A stretch of 50,258 nucleotides of DNA from AG1 sp035559775 (lineage in GTDB: Archaea > Thermoproteota > Thermoprotei_A > Sulfolobales > AG1): assembly GCA_035559775.1 (NCBI GenBank), contig DATMAU010000017.1, positions 1 to 50,258 on the forward strand, read 5' to 3'. Below are positions 42,297 to 50,020 of the stretch, in pieces. Each line of letters begins with the position of its first letter. Position 1 is the stretch's first letter. The position numbers and the translations under genes were made by a program. Below the pieces are notes generated by a model that worked only from the letters and a program-made list of their open reading frames with translations, was not told the origin of the DNA and made no database searches.

Positions 42297-43022
42297 ATGG
42301 GCAAGAGGCTTCTTCAACAGAGGGCTGGAAGAGGAACACCAGTATTCAGATCACCATCTCATATAAAAGTAGCACCTGCTAGGTATCCGCCTCAAGAAAA
42401 ACTCGGTGAAAAGACCCTGATCGCCTATGTTGCAGAACTACTACACGACCCGGGTAGATGGACACCCCTAGCAAGGATAATAACAGCAAATGGCATAGAG
42501 TTCTACACAGTGGCTGTTGAGGGTCTTGGTGTTGGACAAGAGATCCAGGTAGGCTCAGAAGCACTCCCACTCCCAGGAAACATATTGCCACTAAAAGCGA
42601 TCCCTGAGGGAACAAAGATCTGTAATATAGAGAGGAGACCGGGCGACGGGGGTACCATTGCTAGGAGAGCTGGTAGCTATGCTGTTCTTATTAGCAAAAC
42701 CCCGGGTAAAGCATTGATCCAGCTGCCAAGCGGGAAAATGGTAGAGCTTATGGAGAGCTGTAGAGCAACCATAGGGGTTCCGGCAGGGGCTGGGAGGTTG
42801 GAAAAGCCTCTCCTAAAAGCTGGGGCTTCTTATCATAAATATAAGGCTACCGCTAGGAAATGGCCCAGAGTCAGGGGGGTTGCTATGAATCCTGTGTCGC
42901 ATAAGTTTGGAGGAGGATCTCATCAGAGCGAGTCCCACCCAACTACGGTGTCTAGAAGAGCTCCTCCAGGAAGGAAGGTAGGGCATATAGCTGCTAGAAG
43001 GACAGGGCTTAAGAAGAGATAG
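42297..43022 (+). CDS. rpl2: Large ribosomal subunit protein L2
   Basis: 241 residues of uL2. MGKRLLQQRAGRGTPVFRSP, the KAGASYHKYKATARKWPRVRG region and GGGSHQSESHPTTVSRRAPPG with the conserved His are diagnostic. ATG start. In most archaea rpl2 is followed by rps19, rpl22 and rps3; here the block ends and an oppositely oriented HAD gene follows. Confidence 0.97.
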   Translation: MGKRLLQQRAGRGTPVFRSPSHIKVAPARYPPQEKLGEKTLIAYVAELLHDPGRWTPLARIITANGIEFYTVAVEGLGVGQEIQVGSEALPLPGNILPLKAIPEGTKICNIERRPGDGGTIARRAGSYAVLISKTPGKALIQLPSGKMVELMESCRATIGVPAGAGRLEKPLLKAGASYHKYKATARKWPRVRGVAMNPVSHKFGGGSHQSESHPTTVSRRAPPGRKVGHIAARRTGLKKR

Positions 43023-43118
43023 CCCTCCATAGATTGTCTCTTTGTTATAAGAGAATATTTATTATTTGGTGCTAGATAATACTACTTGATTGTTATGAAG
43101 CTTGAGTACTCCATATAG

Positions 43119-43691
43119 CTAGAAGAGCCTTTTACCCTCATATACCTTGCATTCCTCCCCTATATGGAGATAGAGTTTGACATTGTGATATCTTCTCCAA
43201 ATCTCCTTCAGGATCTCTAGATCATCCTCGTGTATCTCCACTATCTCATAGACCTTAGAGATCTCGTTCAGGATCTTTAGTTTAAAAGTCTTAGAATCCA
43301 TTCTCTCCGGCACCCTTGGGATATGTATAGAGGGGGGTTTGAATATATTTTTAGAACCGCTGGATGGTCTCATTACTAGATATATGTTTCCCCCCAGCGT
43401 GATCCCTATTCTCTCAATCTGCTCCTTGGTTTTATCTATAAGCCTATCCGGCCTGCCTGTTAGGAATAGAACATGGTAGCCTTTATCTATGCATTTTCGT
43501 ATAGCCTCTATACCGGTTTTTCTAGGCTTATCCAGGTCTATGAGATCTTCTCTTAAAAAGATGCGCCAGAATAGCTCCTTATCACCCCTAGCCTCGCTCT
43601 CGGCTATCGCGAGTCTCTGTGATACGTCAAAAACCACTCCATCGAGATCAAATATACATATCTTTCTTTTCGGCTTCTCCAAGCTCTTCAT
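43119..43691 (-). CDS. HAD-superfamily phosphatase
   Basis: The 190-residue protein has HAD motif I CIFDLDGVVFD (residues about 12-22), motif II LFLTGRP and a C-terminal HEDDLEIL that may be motif III/IV. The cap is small. The arrangement resembles the 3'-phosphatase part of polynucleotide kinase-phosphatases and swiss-army HAD enzymes; substrate unknown. The start overlaps the preceding DUF2095-like gene by 44 bases, so they are one transcript. Confidence 0.8.
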   Translation of the reverse strand: MKSLEKPKRKICIFDLDGVVFDVSQRLAIAESEARGDKELFWRIFLREDLIDLDKPRKTGIEAIRKCIDKGYHVLFLTGRPDRLIDKTKEQIERIGITLGGNIYLVMRPSSGSKNIFKPPSIHIPRVPERMDSKTFKLKILNEISKVYEIVEIHEDDLEILKEIWRRYHNVKLYLHIGEECKVYEGKRLF

Positions 43692-44037
43692 CCTTGGTAC
43701 TCTTGCTAGCTATTTTTCTGAAATAATACCCAGGTGTTCTTCTCTCACCAAAGCCTTCTAATCCTTTCTGGCGGAGCTTGCTCCTCAACTCCTCCGCCTT
43801 CTCCCTAGAGATCCTGTTTGTCCTTTCTAGATACTCTATAACCTCCTCTGCGTCCTCTGGGGTGTTAGCCCTGGCTATAAAATCCTCGGGCGATGGTTCA
43901 TATCCTCTCCAGGGGTCTTCACCTCTTCTATAGTTAGTATTAGTAGTTGTAGTATCTCTTTCATAGATCTCTCTGTAGAGGTTTGGAAACATCTTTTTAA
44001 ACCTCTCTTTATCCCACTGCATCTGGAGGCTCCTCAT
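43648..44037 (-). CDS. DUF2095-like small protein
   Basis: A 129-residue protein that begins RSLQMQWDKERFKKMFPNLYREI, the phrase characteristic of the archaeal DUF2095 family. A Thr/Asn-rich stretch (TTTTNTNY) and a helical region with TPEDAEEVIEYLERTNRISREKA follow. The function is unknown. The coding sequence carries a small GTAGTATTAGTAGT-like repeat at 43938-43955. It lies 43 bases after the GlmU-like gene and overlaps the HAD gene. Confidence 0.65.
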   Translation of the reverse strand: MRSLQMQWDKERFKKMFPNLYREIYERDTTTTNTNYRRGEDPWRGYEPSPEDFIARANTPEDAEEVIEYLERTNRISREKAEELRSKLRQKGLEGFGERRTPGYYFRKIASKSTKDEELGEAEKKDMYI

Positions 44038-44080
44038 ATAGGGTCATGCTAGCGAGTGAATATAAACACAGTATAGATCT

Positions 44081-45244
44081 TTAGAGTATTATTTCTCCTG
44101 GGTTTAATATAGATCCGGCTTTCACCCTAGAGCCCCTGGCTATCGTGCACCCTATCCTTGCATATTCCCTCCCCCTGGCTAGAGATCTTCTCTCAGGCTG
44201 ATACGCTATATTCCACGTAGTAACATTGGGCTCTATGACTGCCTTCTCACCGACTATCGAGTAGCCTATATAGCTACCCCTACCTATAGTTGCCTCTCTC
44301 ATAATAACAGATCTGTTGATCTCTGAGTAGGAGCCAACCACAGTTTTATCCTCTATAGATGTTGCGTTTCTTATAAAAGTGTTAACACCTATGAAGGCTT
44401 CTCTGCCTATATATAGGGGTCCCTTGAGAATCACGTTATGATCTATAACCGCCTCGTCTTCTATGATTACAGGGCCCTCTATGATTGTTGATTTCGATAT
44501 AGACGCTCTAGTACTTATATAGCTTCTATCCAGCTCGCTCAGCATGTGATAGCTGGCCGTGAGAAGATCCCACGGGCTACCTATATTTACCCAATAATGC
44601 CCCCAAAATATAGCCTTGATCCTTTTCTCCCTACATATAGCGTCATAGGCCCTCACTATATCGCCCAGATTTTCAACAAGATCGAAAATCGCAGAGCTAA
44701 GAACATAGATCCCTCCCGATATATATCTAGCCTCATCGCCCCGATAGGGGGTTTCGCTAGCCTGTCTAACAGACACCACCTCACCCCATTCGTTAACCTC
44801 GACCACCCCGTGGCTTTGAAGGGGAGTTTCTGGGACTGCTAGCATTGCTCCTTCGAAACCCTTCTCGAATGCGGCTCTGTGCACCGATATATATGCTGAG
44901 GGGTTAACCAGAATATCTCCATATACTAATAGGAACTTCTCCCCCTCCTCTAGATCCATTTTATTGCGGGCCGATAGGAGGGCTGCCTCCACACCTACTC
45001 CTTTCTGTTCTATCACATTTACTGCTGAGATCCTTTTGTACTCGCTGACCTCTTTCTCCATATGCTCGGGCTTTTCACTCACTATATATATCTCTCTATA
45101 GCCAGCTGCTACCAATCTTGATACTACATGGGATATTATGCTCTTACCCAGGATCCTTAGAAAGGCTTTTGGTTCACCCTTGGTTAGAGGTTCTATCTCC
45201 TTACCAGACCCGCCGGCTAGTATTAGAACTTTCAGCGTATCCAT
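44081..45244 (-). CDS. GlmU-like sugar-phosphate nucleotidyltransferase
   Basis: 387 residues: an N-terminal nucleotidyltransferase domain (about 1-235) and a C-terminal left-handed beta-helix of hexapeptide repeats (about 250-385; STIIEGPVIIEDEAVIDHN and similar). The architecture is that of archaeal GlmU/glucose-1-phosphate thymidylyltransferase-like enzymes, which make NDP-sugars. The glycine-rich loop reads LAGGSGKEIEPLTKGEPKAF where the family usually has G-T-R-L; the catalytic Arg is replaced by Glu. ATG start with GGGGGAA before it. Downstream gene is the DUF2095-like gene. Confidence 0.82.
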   Translation of the reverse strand: MDTLKVLILAGGSGKEIEPLTKGEPKAFLRILGKSIISHVVSRLVAAGYREIYIVSEKPEHMEKEVSEYKRISAVNVIEQKGVGVEAALLSARNKMDLEEGEKFLLVYGDILVNPSAYISVHRAAFEKGFEGAMLAVPETPLQSHGVVEVNEWGEVVSVRQASETPYRGDEARYISGGIYVLSSAIFDLVENLGDIVRAYDAICREKRIKAIFWGHYWVNIGSPWDLLTASYHMLSELDRSYISTRASISKSTIIEGPVIIEDEAVIDHNVILKGPLYIGREAFIGVNTFIRNATSIEDKTVVGSYSEINRSVIMREATIGRGSYIGYSIVGEKAVIEPNVTTWNIAYQPERRSLARGREYARIGCTIARGSRVKAGSILNPGEIIL

Positions 45245-45257
45245 ATATTCCCCCAGA

Positions 45258-47183
45258 TTATTTTAGATGCTCCTCAAACCAGCCTGATATGTGTTTAAGA
45301 TTCTCTACCCTGTGCTTAGGCTTACCGCTCCTGCTAAGCTCGTGGTTCTCTTTGGGGAATAGTACGAGTCTTGTTTTAACACCGTTTAGCTTAAGTGCTC
45401 TGAAGAACGCTATAGCCTGATCCACCCAGCATCTATAATCCTCGAGACTATGTATTATCAGTGTGGGTGTTTTGACTCTGTTGGCAAACCTTAAGGGACT
45501 TTTATCCAGACACTTCTCAGGATTCTCCCATGGGATGCACCCTATCTGGTCTGGGACAAAGTAGTGTCCTATATCGGTTGTGCCGAACATCGAGATCCAA
45601 TCGCTAATCGATCTCTGGGTTACTGCGGCTTTAAAACGATCCGTGTTTGTTACTATCCAGTTGGTCATGAACCCCCCATAGCTACCTCCAGTAACGCCTA
45701 ATCTCTCACTATCTATGAAGCTATACATTTTTACCGTCTCATCAACAACCTCCATGAGATCCTTATAATCCCTCTCACCATAACGCTCCCTAATATCTGC
45801 AAACTCCTCCGAGTAGCCATCACTCCCCCTTGGGTTTGAATATATTAACGCAAAACCCCTGGAGACGAGGTATTGGAACTCATATATAAAGCTCCACCCA
45901 TACATGGTCTTTGGCCCGCCATGTATATATAGGATCGCTGGGATCTTACCCTCGATCTTATCCGGAGCCATAATCCAGCAATCGATCGGTGCACCATCAC
46001 TTGCTTTTATTCTGTAATGCTGGGGTTTATAAAGGCTATATGTCTCTACGAAGAACTTGTTAAAACGTGTTACCATTCTAATATCATCCCCCCTCTTTAT
46101 ATATATCTCCTTAGGCATTGTCGGGTTCATTATTGTTGCTATGATTAGATCCCCTCTCACAACGCTGAACTCATCGACAGAGCTTTGGGAAACCCTTAGG
46201 GTTGTTTTGAACAAGCCTCTTGAAGGATCGTAAGATCCGATGTATGTTTCGCCCGAGTCAGAGACCATGAAGTATATGTTGTTATCCTCACCCCAGACAA
46301 TGTTACGTGTACATGATGGCCCCCTAACGTCAGAGTTTATGGTATTAAGGAGGTTTCTATCGATCTTACCTCTGGTGTCTGTCAATTCGTTGCCAAAGAT
46401 ATCATAGATCATGAGCCTGTTGTGGGTTGCAAATCCCCTCTCCCTCTTATGACCGATCATAGCTATCATATCCGATGAGGGCGACCATGCTATATCATTT
46501 ATCGTTATACCGTCTACAAGTTTTACATGTTCTTCTCTCTTCACATCATAGAGGTATAGCTGGTGTATATATGGGGCTGCGGGGTCACTGCTAGATACAT
46601 ATGCTATATACCTCCCGTCAGGGCTCCACAAGGCCGTGTTGATCCTAAGCCCTTCAGGCGAGATCCTCTGTTTAGAGCCACTCTCAGTATCAACTATATA
46701 TAGGGTCTTCTGGAGAGAATAAGTATAGCCCTCGCTATTAAACCACAGATCTATTCTATCCACAATCTTAACATCCTCTTCAACCTTGCCGTCTACAGCT
46801 ACTACTGCGAGGTATTTAGAGTCTGGGGACCATGAGAGAGCATTAACACCAAGATCGAAAACAGTAACAAGTCTTGAAGACCCATCGATCCTCGAGACCC
46901 AAATCTCTGCCCCTCTCGAATCCTCCTTAAGAGTCCTTCTAGAGAGAAATGCATAGTGCTTCCCATCAGGAGCTGGTGTTGGACACCTATCACTAACACC
47001 ATTCTCCTTAACTTCATACTCAAGGGTGGAGAGATCTAGGAGCCAGATGCTAGACTCATATCTATCCTTATCCACAGAGATCCTTGTTACTGTAAAGAGG
47101 GCTTTCAAAGAGTCTTTAAACATAGCTGGGTTTGATACTAACACCACGTTAGCAAGATCTTCCAATCCCAGTTGACGGGGCAA
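45258..47183 (-). CDS. Acylaminoacyl-peptidase / prolyl oligopeptidase (S9) family
   Basis: 641 residues: an N-terminal beta-propeller (about 1-370, with repeated TAPDGKYIAYV-type blades such as LWSPDGRYIAYVSS) and a C-terminal alpha/beta hydrolase. The nucleophile is in TGGSYGGFMTNW, the Asp in HSLEDYRCWVDQA and the His in KENHELSR. It would release N-acylated residues or cut small peptides in the cytoplasm. Starts with TTG at 47183. The GlmU-like gene starts 13 bases downstream. Confidence 0.93.
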   Translation of the reverse strand: MPRQLGLEDLANVVLVSNPAMFKDSLKALFTVTRISVDKDRYESSIWLLDLSTLEYEVKENGVSDRCPTPAPDGKHYAFLSRRTLKEDSRGAEIWVSRIDGSSRLVTVFDLGVNALSWSPDSKYLAVVAVDGKVEEDVKIVDRIDLWFNSEGYTYSLQKTLYIVDTESGSKQRISPEGLRINTALWSPDGRYIAYVSSSDPAAPYIHQLYLYDVKREEHVKLVDGITINDIAWSPSSDMIAMIGHKRERGFATHNRLMIYDIFGNELTDTRGKIDRNLLNTINSDVRGPSCTRNIVWGEDNNIYFMVSDSGETYIGSYDPSRGLFKTTLRVSQSSVDEFSVVRGDLIIATIMNPTMPKEIYIKRGDDIRMVTRFNKFFVETYSLYKPQHYRIKASDGAPIDCWIMAPDKIEGKIPAILYIHGGPKTMYGWSFIYEFQYLVSRGFALIYSNPRGSDGYSEEFADIRERYGERDYKDLMEVVDETVKMYSFIDSERLGVTGGSYGGFMTNWIVTNTDRFKAAVTQRSISDWISMFGTTDIGHYFVPDQIGCIPWENPEKCLDKSPLRFANRVKTPTLIIHSLEDYRCWVDQAIAFFRALKLNGVKTRLVLFPKENHELSRSGKPKHRVENLKHISGWFEEHLK

Positions 47184-47251
47184 AAGACCACCATCATAAG
47201 AAGGGGTCGAGACGGTAATATCCTTTAACTATCCCTATTAGGGACTGTTAA

Positions 47252-47529
47252 GGCTGTTTTCTTATTGATACTCGTAGGAGGCATTTAATAAGCTTTGATC
47301 GATATGGTTTAGCTATGATTCGGTCTTCATACCGACTCCAGGTGGTGATGGAAACAGAGCTCCAAGCCATCCAGGATGAACCCTCGAAGCTAAATGAAAG
47401 CCACGTGTCGTTCGGCTCAACGACAGCCCATGACCCTACAGGATTAGAGATCCTGTGGGTAGAGGTGGAAGCCCCTGGATGTGGCATGAATGAAAATAAA
47501 GTGATTAGAAAGAACATCTAGAGACAAAC
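47252..47529 (+). mobile_element. IS200/IS605-like non-autonomous element, copy C
   Basis: The left end GGCTGTTTTCTTATTGATACTCGTAGG is at 47252 and right end GAACATCTAGAGACAAAC at 47529. The plus strand has ESHVSFGSTTAHDPTG then ILWVEVEAPG, matching copy B. The hairpin at 47433-47460 (CCTACAGGAT/ATCCTGTGGG, loop TAGAG) has changed on both arms relative to copies A and B yet still pairs. It lies between the peptidase gene and the small unknown gene at 47532-47843. Confidence 0.6.
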
Positions 47530-47531
47530 AG

Positions 47532-47843
47532 TTAGAGGTTGAAACTATACTCCTTAACCTTTATAATAGTTAGATTCGGTCTCCCTATAATAGGTCTTTG
47601 GGAACATGATATAGCACCAGAATCGTCGATATAGTAATACCTACACTCTTTACCCTTAGGAGCTGGCGACTCTATTATAACAAAGACCCTCTCCGAAAGC
47701 GGTGATAGCGTGAGGCATTCACTCTCTCTACAAGTAATAGTCACTAGTGGAAACCCTGGAGAAACCCGGCTAAGCATAAAAAGAACCATATCCTCAAAAC
47801 TCTCTAGCTTGATCCTTATGTGAGGATGTGGAGCCTCAGCCAT
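47532..47843 (-). CDS. Hypothetical protein next to the SRP RNA
   Basis: The open frame reaches back to 47924 but that part overlaps the SRP RNA 3' end; the ATG at 47843 gives a 103-residue product beginning MAEAPHPHIRIKLESFED. It has four Cys in two pairs (ITCRESECL; KECRYYY then SCSQ), which might bind metal, and several beta strands. No family is recognised. An AATATTAATATTC run at about 47881-47892 may be its TATA box. Its stop abuts the end of element copy C. Confidence 0.62.
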   Translation of the reverse strand: MAEAPHPHIRIKLESFEDMVLFMLSRVSPGFPLVTITCRESECLTLSPLSERVFVIIESPAPKGKECRYYYIDDSGAISCSQRPIIGRPNLTIIKVKEYSFNL

Positions 47844-47902
47844 ACTTGTATAATCACCACTAGGATAACACTTCGAGAATATTAATATTGGGTCTATATG
47901 TG

Positions 47903-48216
47903 CATCCAGGCGGCTCCGCTCCAAACCATATATAGAGCTGCGGGATCAACCCTCCCTCCCCGCTCCCCCCGGTGACCCGTGAACGCTTGTGTCGAGGGTT
48001 AGGTTGCTCCCTTCCGGACCTGGCCGCTTTCCCCTCGCAAAGGTGGTTAGACCCTCTCCTCCGAGAGGGCCCCCACCACCACAAGCCCCACGGGGCGGGT
48101 TTCATTGCTGGAGTGAGGATCCCGCAGCCCTATATATGGCCTGGAGCGGTTACTGGCCCCCGCGTTGCGCCCACCTCGGGTATGGGGGTGGGCGAGCCCC
48201 CCGGCCCTACCCGCCG
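47903..48216 (-). ncRNA. Signal recognition particle (7S) RNA
   Basis: The minus strand carries the universally conserved helix 8 motif GGTCCGGAAGGGAGCAACC (GGAA tetraloop, asymmetric loop) within GCGGCCAGG...CCTAACC. Long helix 5 is formed by CCGCTCCAGGCCATATATAGG and CTCTATATATGGTTTGGAGCGG, with GCTGCGGGATC pairing GATCCCGCAGC. The 5' end has the GC-rich Alu-domain loops, and GGCGG at the 5' end pairs with CCGCC at the 3' end to make helix 1. The size of about 314 bases is normal for archaea. It binds SRP19 and SRP54. Confidence 0.95.
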
Positions 48217-48296
48217 ATTAGTACTGTTTATCAAGGGTTAAAAACCGCTAGGCTACTTATTACCCTATATGCGATTCGGTACATGAGAGAAGTGTT
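48217..48296. promoter_or_regulatory. Divergent promoters for SRP RNA and geranylgeranyl diphosphate synthase
   Basis: On the minus strand GCGGTTTTTAACCC (about 48232-48245) places a TATA-like element about 23-26 bases before the SRP RNA 5' end. The other direction must drive the gene at 48297 from the same 80 bases; an AGAGAAG at about 48285-48291 may be its ribosome binding site. Confidence 0.45.
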
Positions 48297-49223
48297 ATGG
48301 ATCTATCACTCAGCATTGATCTAGAAGTTTTGAGGGGATATGTCGAGAGCAGAAAGTCCATGATAGAGAGCGCTTTAGAGAGTGTTATTAAGAACTACGA
48401 GGGAGAGGTTCTCGAGATCGTCAACTATATGTCAAGAGGGGGTAAGAGGTTCAGAGGGGTCTTAACAATACTTGTATGCGAGAGCCTAGGAGGTAGGGTT
48501 GAAGATGCCATAGATGCTGCTGTCGCTGTAGAGCTTGTCCATGCAGCATCTTTAGCATTGGATGATATAATTGATCTTGATTATATTAGGAGGGGCTCTC
48601 TATCATCATGGATCAAGTATGGTGTTTCTAAGACTATATTGATAGCAAACATGCTTATACCAAAGGCGCAGCTAATGATAGAGAGATACGGCTTCGAAGC
48701 GCTTGTAAAGGTGATAGAGGCATGGCTACATGCAACGAGTGGTGAAGTGATCGACGTATTCGGCCCCGGTCCCGGGATTGCTAGCTACGAGACCCTGGCA
48801 AGGCTTAAGACGGGCGCTGTGTTTAGAGCAGCTACCTTTCTCGGTGCTAAAGCCGCTAAAGCTGGTAAATCTTACGAGGATCTAGCAGCTGCTTTTGGAG
48901 AAAACCTAGGGGTGCTATACCAGGTGGCAGACGATCTCGTTGATGTTATCACAAACAAGATAGAAGGAGGGTCACGGGGCCTTGAGATGTTCATAGAATG
49001 GGCCGGGGGAGGAAGTGTTGAGGAGATAATCTCGAGAGTTTCTCCCAAGATTGCCAGCATGTTAGAGAAGCTCGGAACCATCGTGGCGAGGTTTCCAAAT
49101 AACCAGTATAGAGATTACTTAGCCACAGTACCAGGCTACATGTTATACGGAATGCTGAGAGAGGCTGGCGATATGGGAGAGGAGGTTTTCAAAAGAATCA
49201 TGGAGTTCTATTTGAAACCGTAG
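48297..49223 (+). CDS. Geranylgeranyl/farnesyl diphosphate synthase
   Basis: 308 residues of the all-alpha trans-prenyltransferase family. The first Asp-rich motif is LALDDIIDLD (about 92), the second is QVADDLVDVITNK (about 222); GGKRFRGVLTI and the LKTGAVFRAATFLGA helix also fit. It makes the C20 (or C15) diphosphate for archaeal membrane lipids. The short chain-length-determining residues cannot be judged safely. ATG at 48297. Confidence 0.93.
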   Translation: MDLSLSIDLEVLRGYVESRKSMIESALESVIKNYEGEVLEIVNYMSRGGKRFRGVLTILVCESLGGRVEDAIDAAVAVELVHAASLALDDIIDLDYIRRGSLSSWIKYGVSKTILIANMLIPKAQLMIERYGFEALVKVIEAWLHATSGEVIDVFGPGPGIASYETLARLKTGAVFRAATFLGAKAAKAGKSYEDLAAAFGENLGVLYQVADDLVDVITNKIEGGSRGLEMFIEWAGGGSVEEIISRVSPKIASMLEKLGTIVARFPNNQYRDYLATVPGYMLYGMLREAGDMGEEVFKRIMEFYLKP

Positions 49224-49270
49224 AACAGTGAGTTCTAATTAACATTAGTGTTATATTATTATGTGGGAAG

Positions 49271-49996
49271 ATGGTTACAAGAATATCTACAGGCGTGCAC
49301 AGTCTAGACGCAATGCTTGAGGGAGGAGTGCCTGAGGGATTCTTCATAGCAATAGTTGGGGAGCCGGGTACGGGTAAGACTGTCCTTAGTCTCCACTTCA
49401 TCCATCAGGGCATAGTTGATGGCGATAAATGCATCTATGTAACGACAGAAGAGGATCGAGAATCCCTTCTAGATCAGGTGAGGAGATTCGGCTGGGACTG
49501 GGAGCCCTTTATAGGTAAGAGATTAATAATAGTTGATGCTCTAAAAGGCCAAGAGGATCCCTGGTCTATTCAGGATATGGATATAGAACTACTAATAAAC
49601 AAGGTGATCGAGGCTAAGAAAACCCTGGGGTATGGGAGGGCGAGGCTAGTCATAGACTCTATATCAGCCTTCTGGCTCGAAAAACCAGCAATGGCTAGGA
49701 AATACAGCTATCTAGTTAAAAGAATTCTGGGTAAATGGGGCTTCACAGCATATCTAGTATCACAATACGCTATAACAACAATGTTTGCTTTTGGATGGGG
49801 CGTGGAACATATAGCTGATGGTGTTATCAGGTTTAGGAGAAAGATCTCTGGGGGAGTGTTGAAGAGATACCTAATGATAGAGAAAATGAGGAACACAAGG
49901 CATGATAAGAAGATATATGAAATAGATATAACTGATAGAGGGTTAGTAATACTAAACCCAGCTGACCTTGATATAGAACATGTGACATCTATATAG
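49271..49996 (+). CDS. KaiC-like RecA-superfamily ATPase
   Basis: The 241-residue protein is one KaiC domain: TGVHSLDAMLEGGVPEGFF at the start, Walker A GEPGTGKTVLS (about 31-41), YVTTEEDRESL, and Walker B ARLVIDSISAF. The family is widespread in archaea, often with phosphotransfer or signalling roles, but function is largely unknown. ATG at 49271, 47 bases after the prenyl synthase gene. Repeat copy 3 begins about 25 bases after its stop. Confidence 0.88.
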   Translation: MVTRISTGVHSLDAMLEGGVPEGFFIAIVGEPGTGKTVLSLHFIHQGIVDGDKCIYVTTEEDRESLLDQVRRFGWDWEPFIGKRLIIVDALKGQEDPWSIQDMDIELLINKVIEAKKTLGYGRARLVIDSISAFWLEKPAMARKYSYLVKRILGKWGFTAYLVSQYAITTMFAFGWGVEHIADGVIRFRRKISGGVLKRYLMIEKMRNTRHDKKIYEIDITDRGLVILNPADLDIEHVTSI

Positions 49997-50020
49997 ACAA
50001 GAGAGGATCCGTCGTAGCCA

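Noticed and set aside
47844..47924. Upstream extension of the small unknown gene
   Set aside because: It runs into the SRP RNA 3' end; the ATG at 47843 has a better context.
48090..48110. GCAATGAAACCCG in the SRP RNA also occurs at the right end of the dispersed repeat
   Set aside because: Only about 13 bases match and the flanks differ; most likely coincidence.
47972..48324. Long open frames on the plus strand across the SRP RNA
   Set aside because: They are GC-rich shadows of the structured SRP RNA on the other strand.
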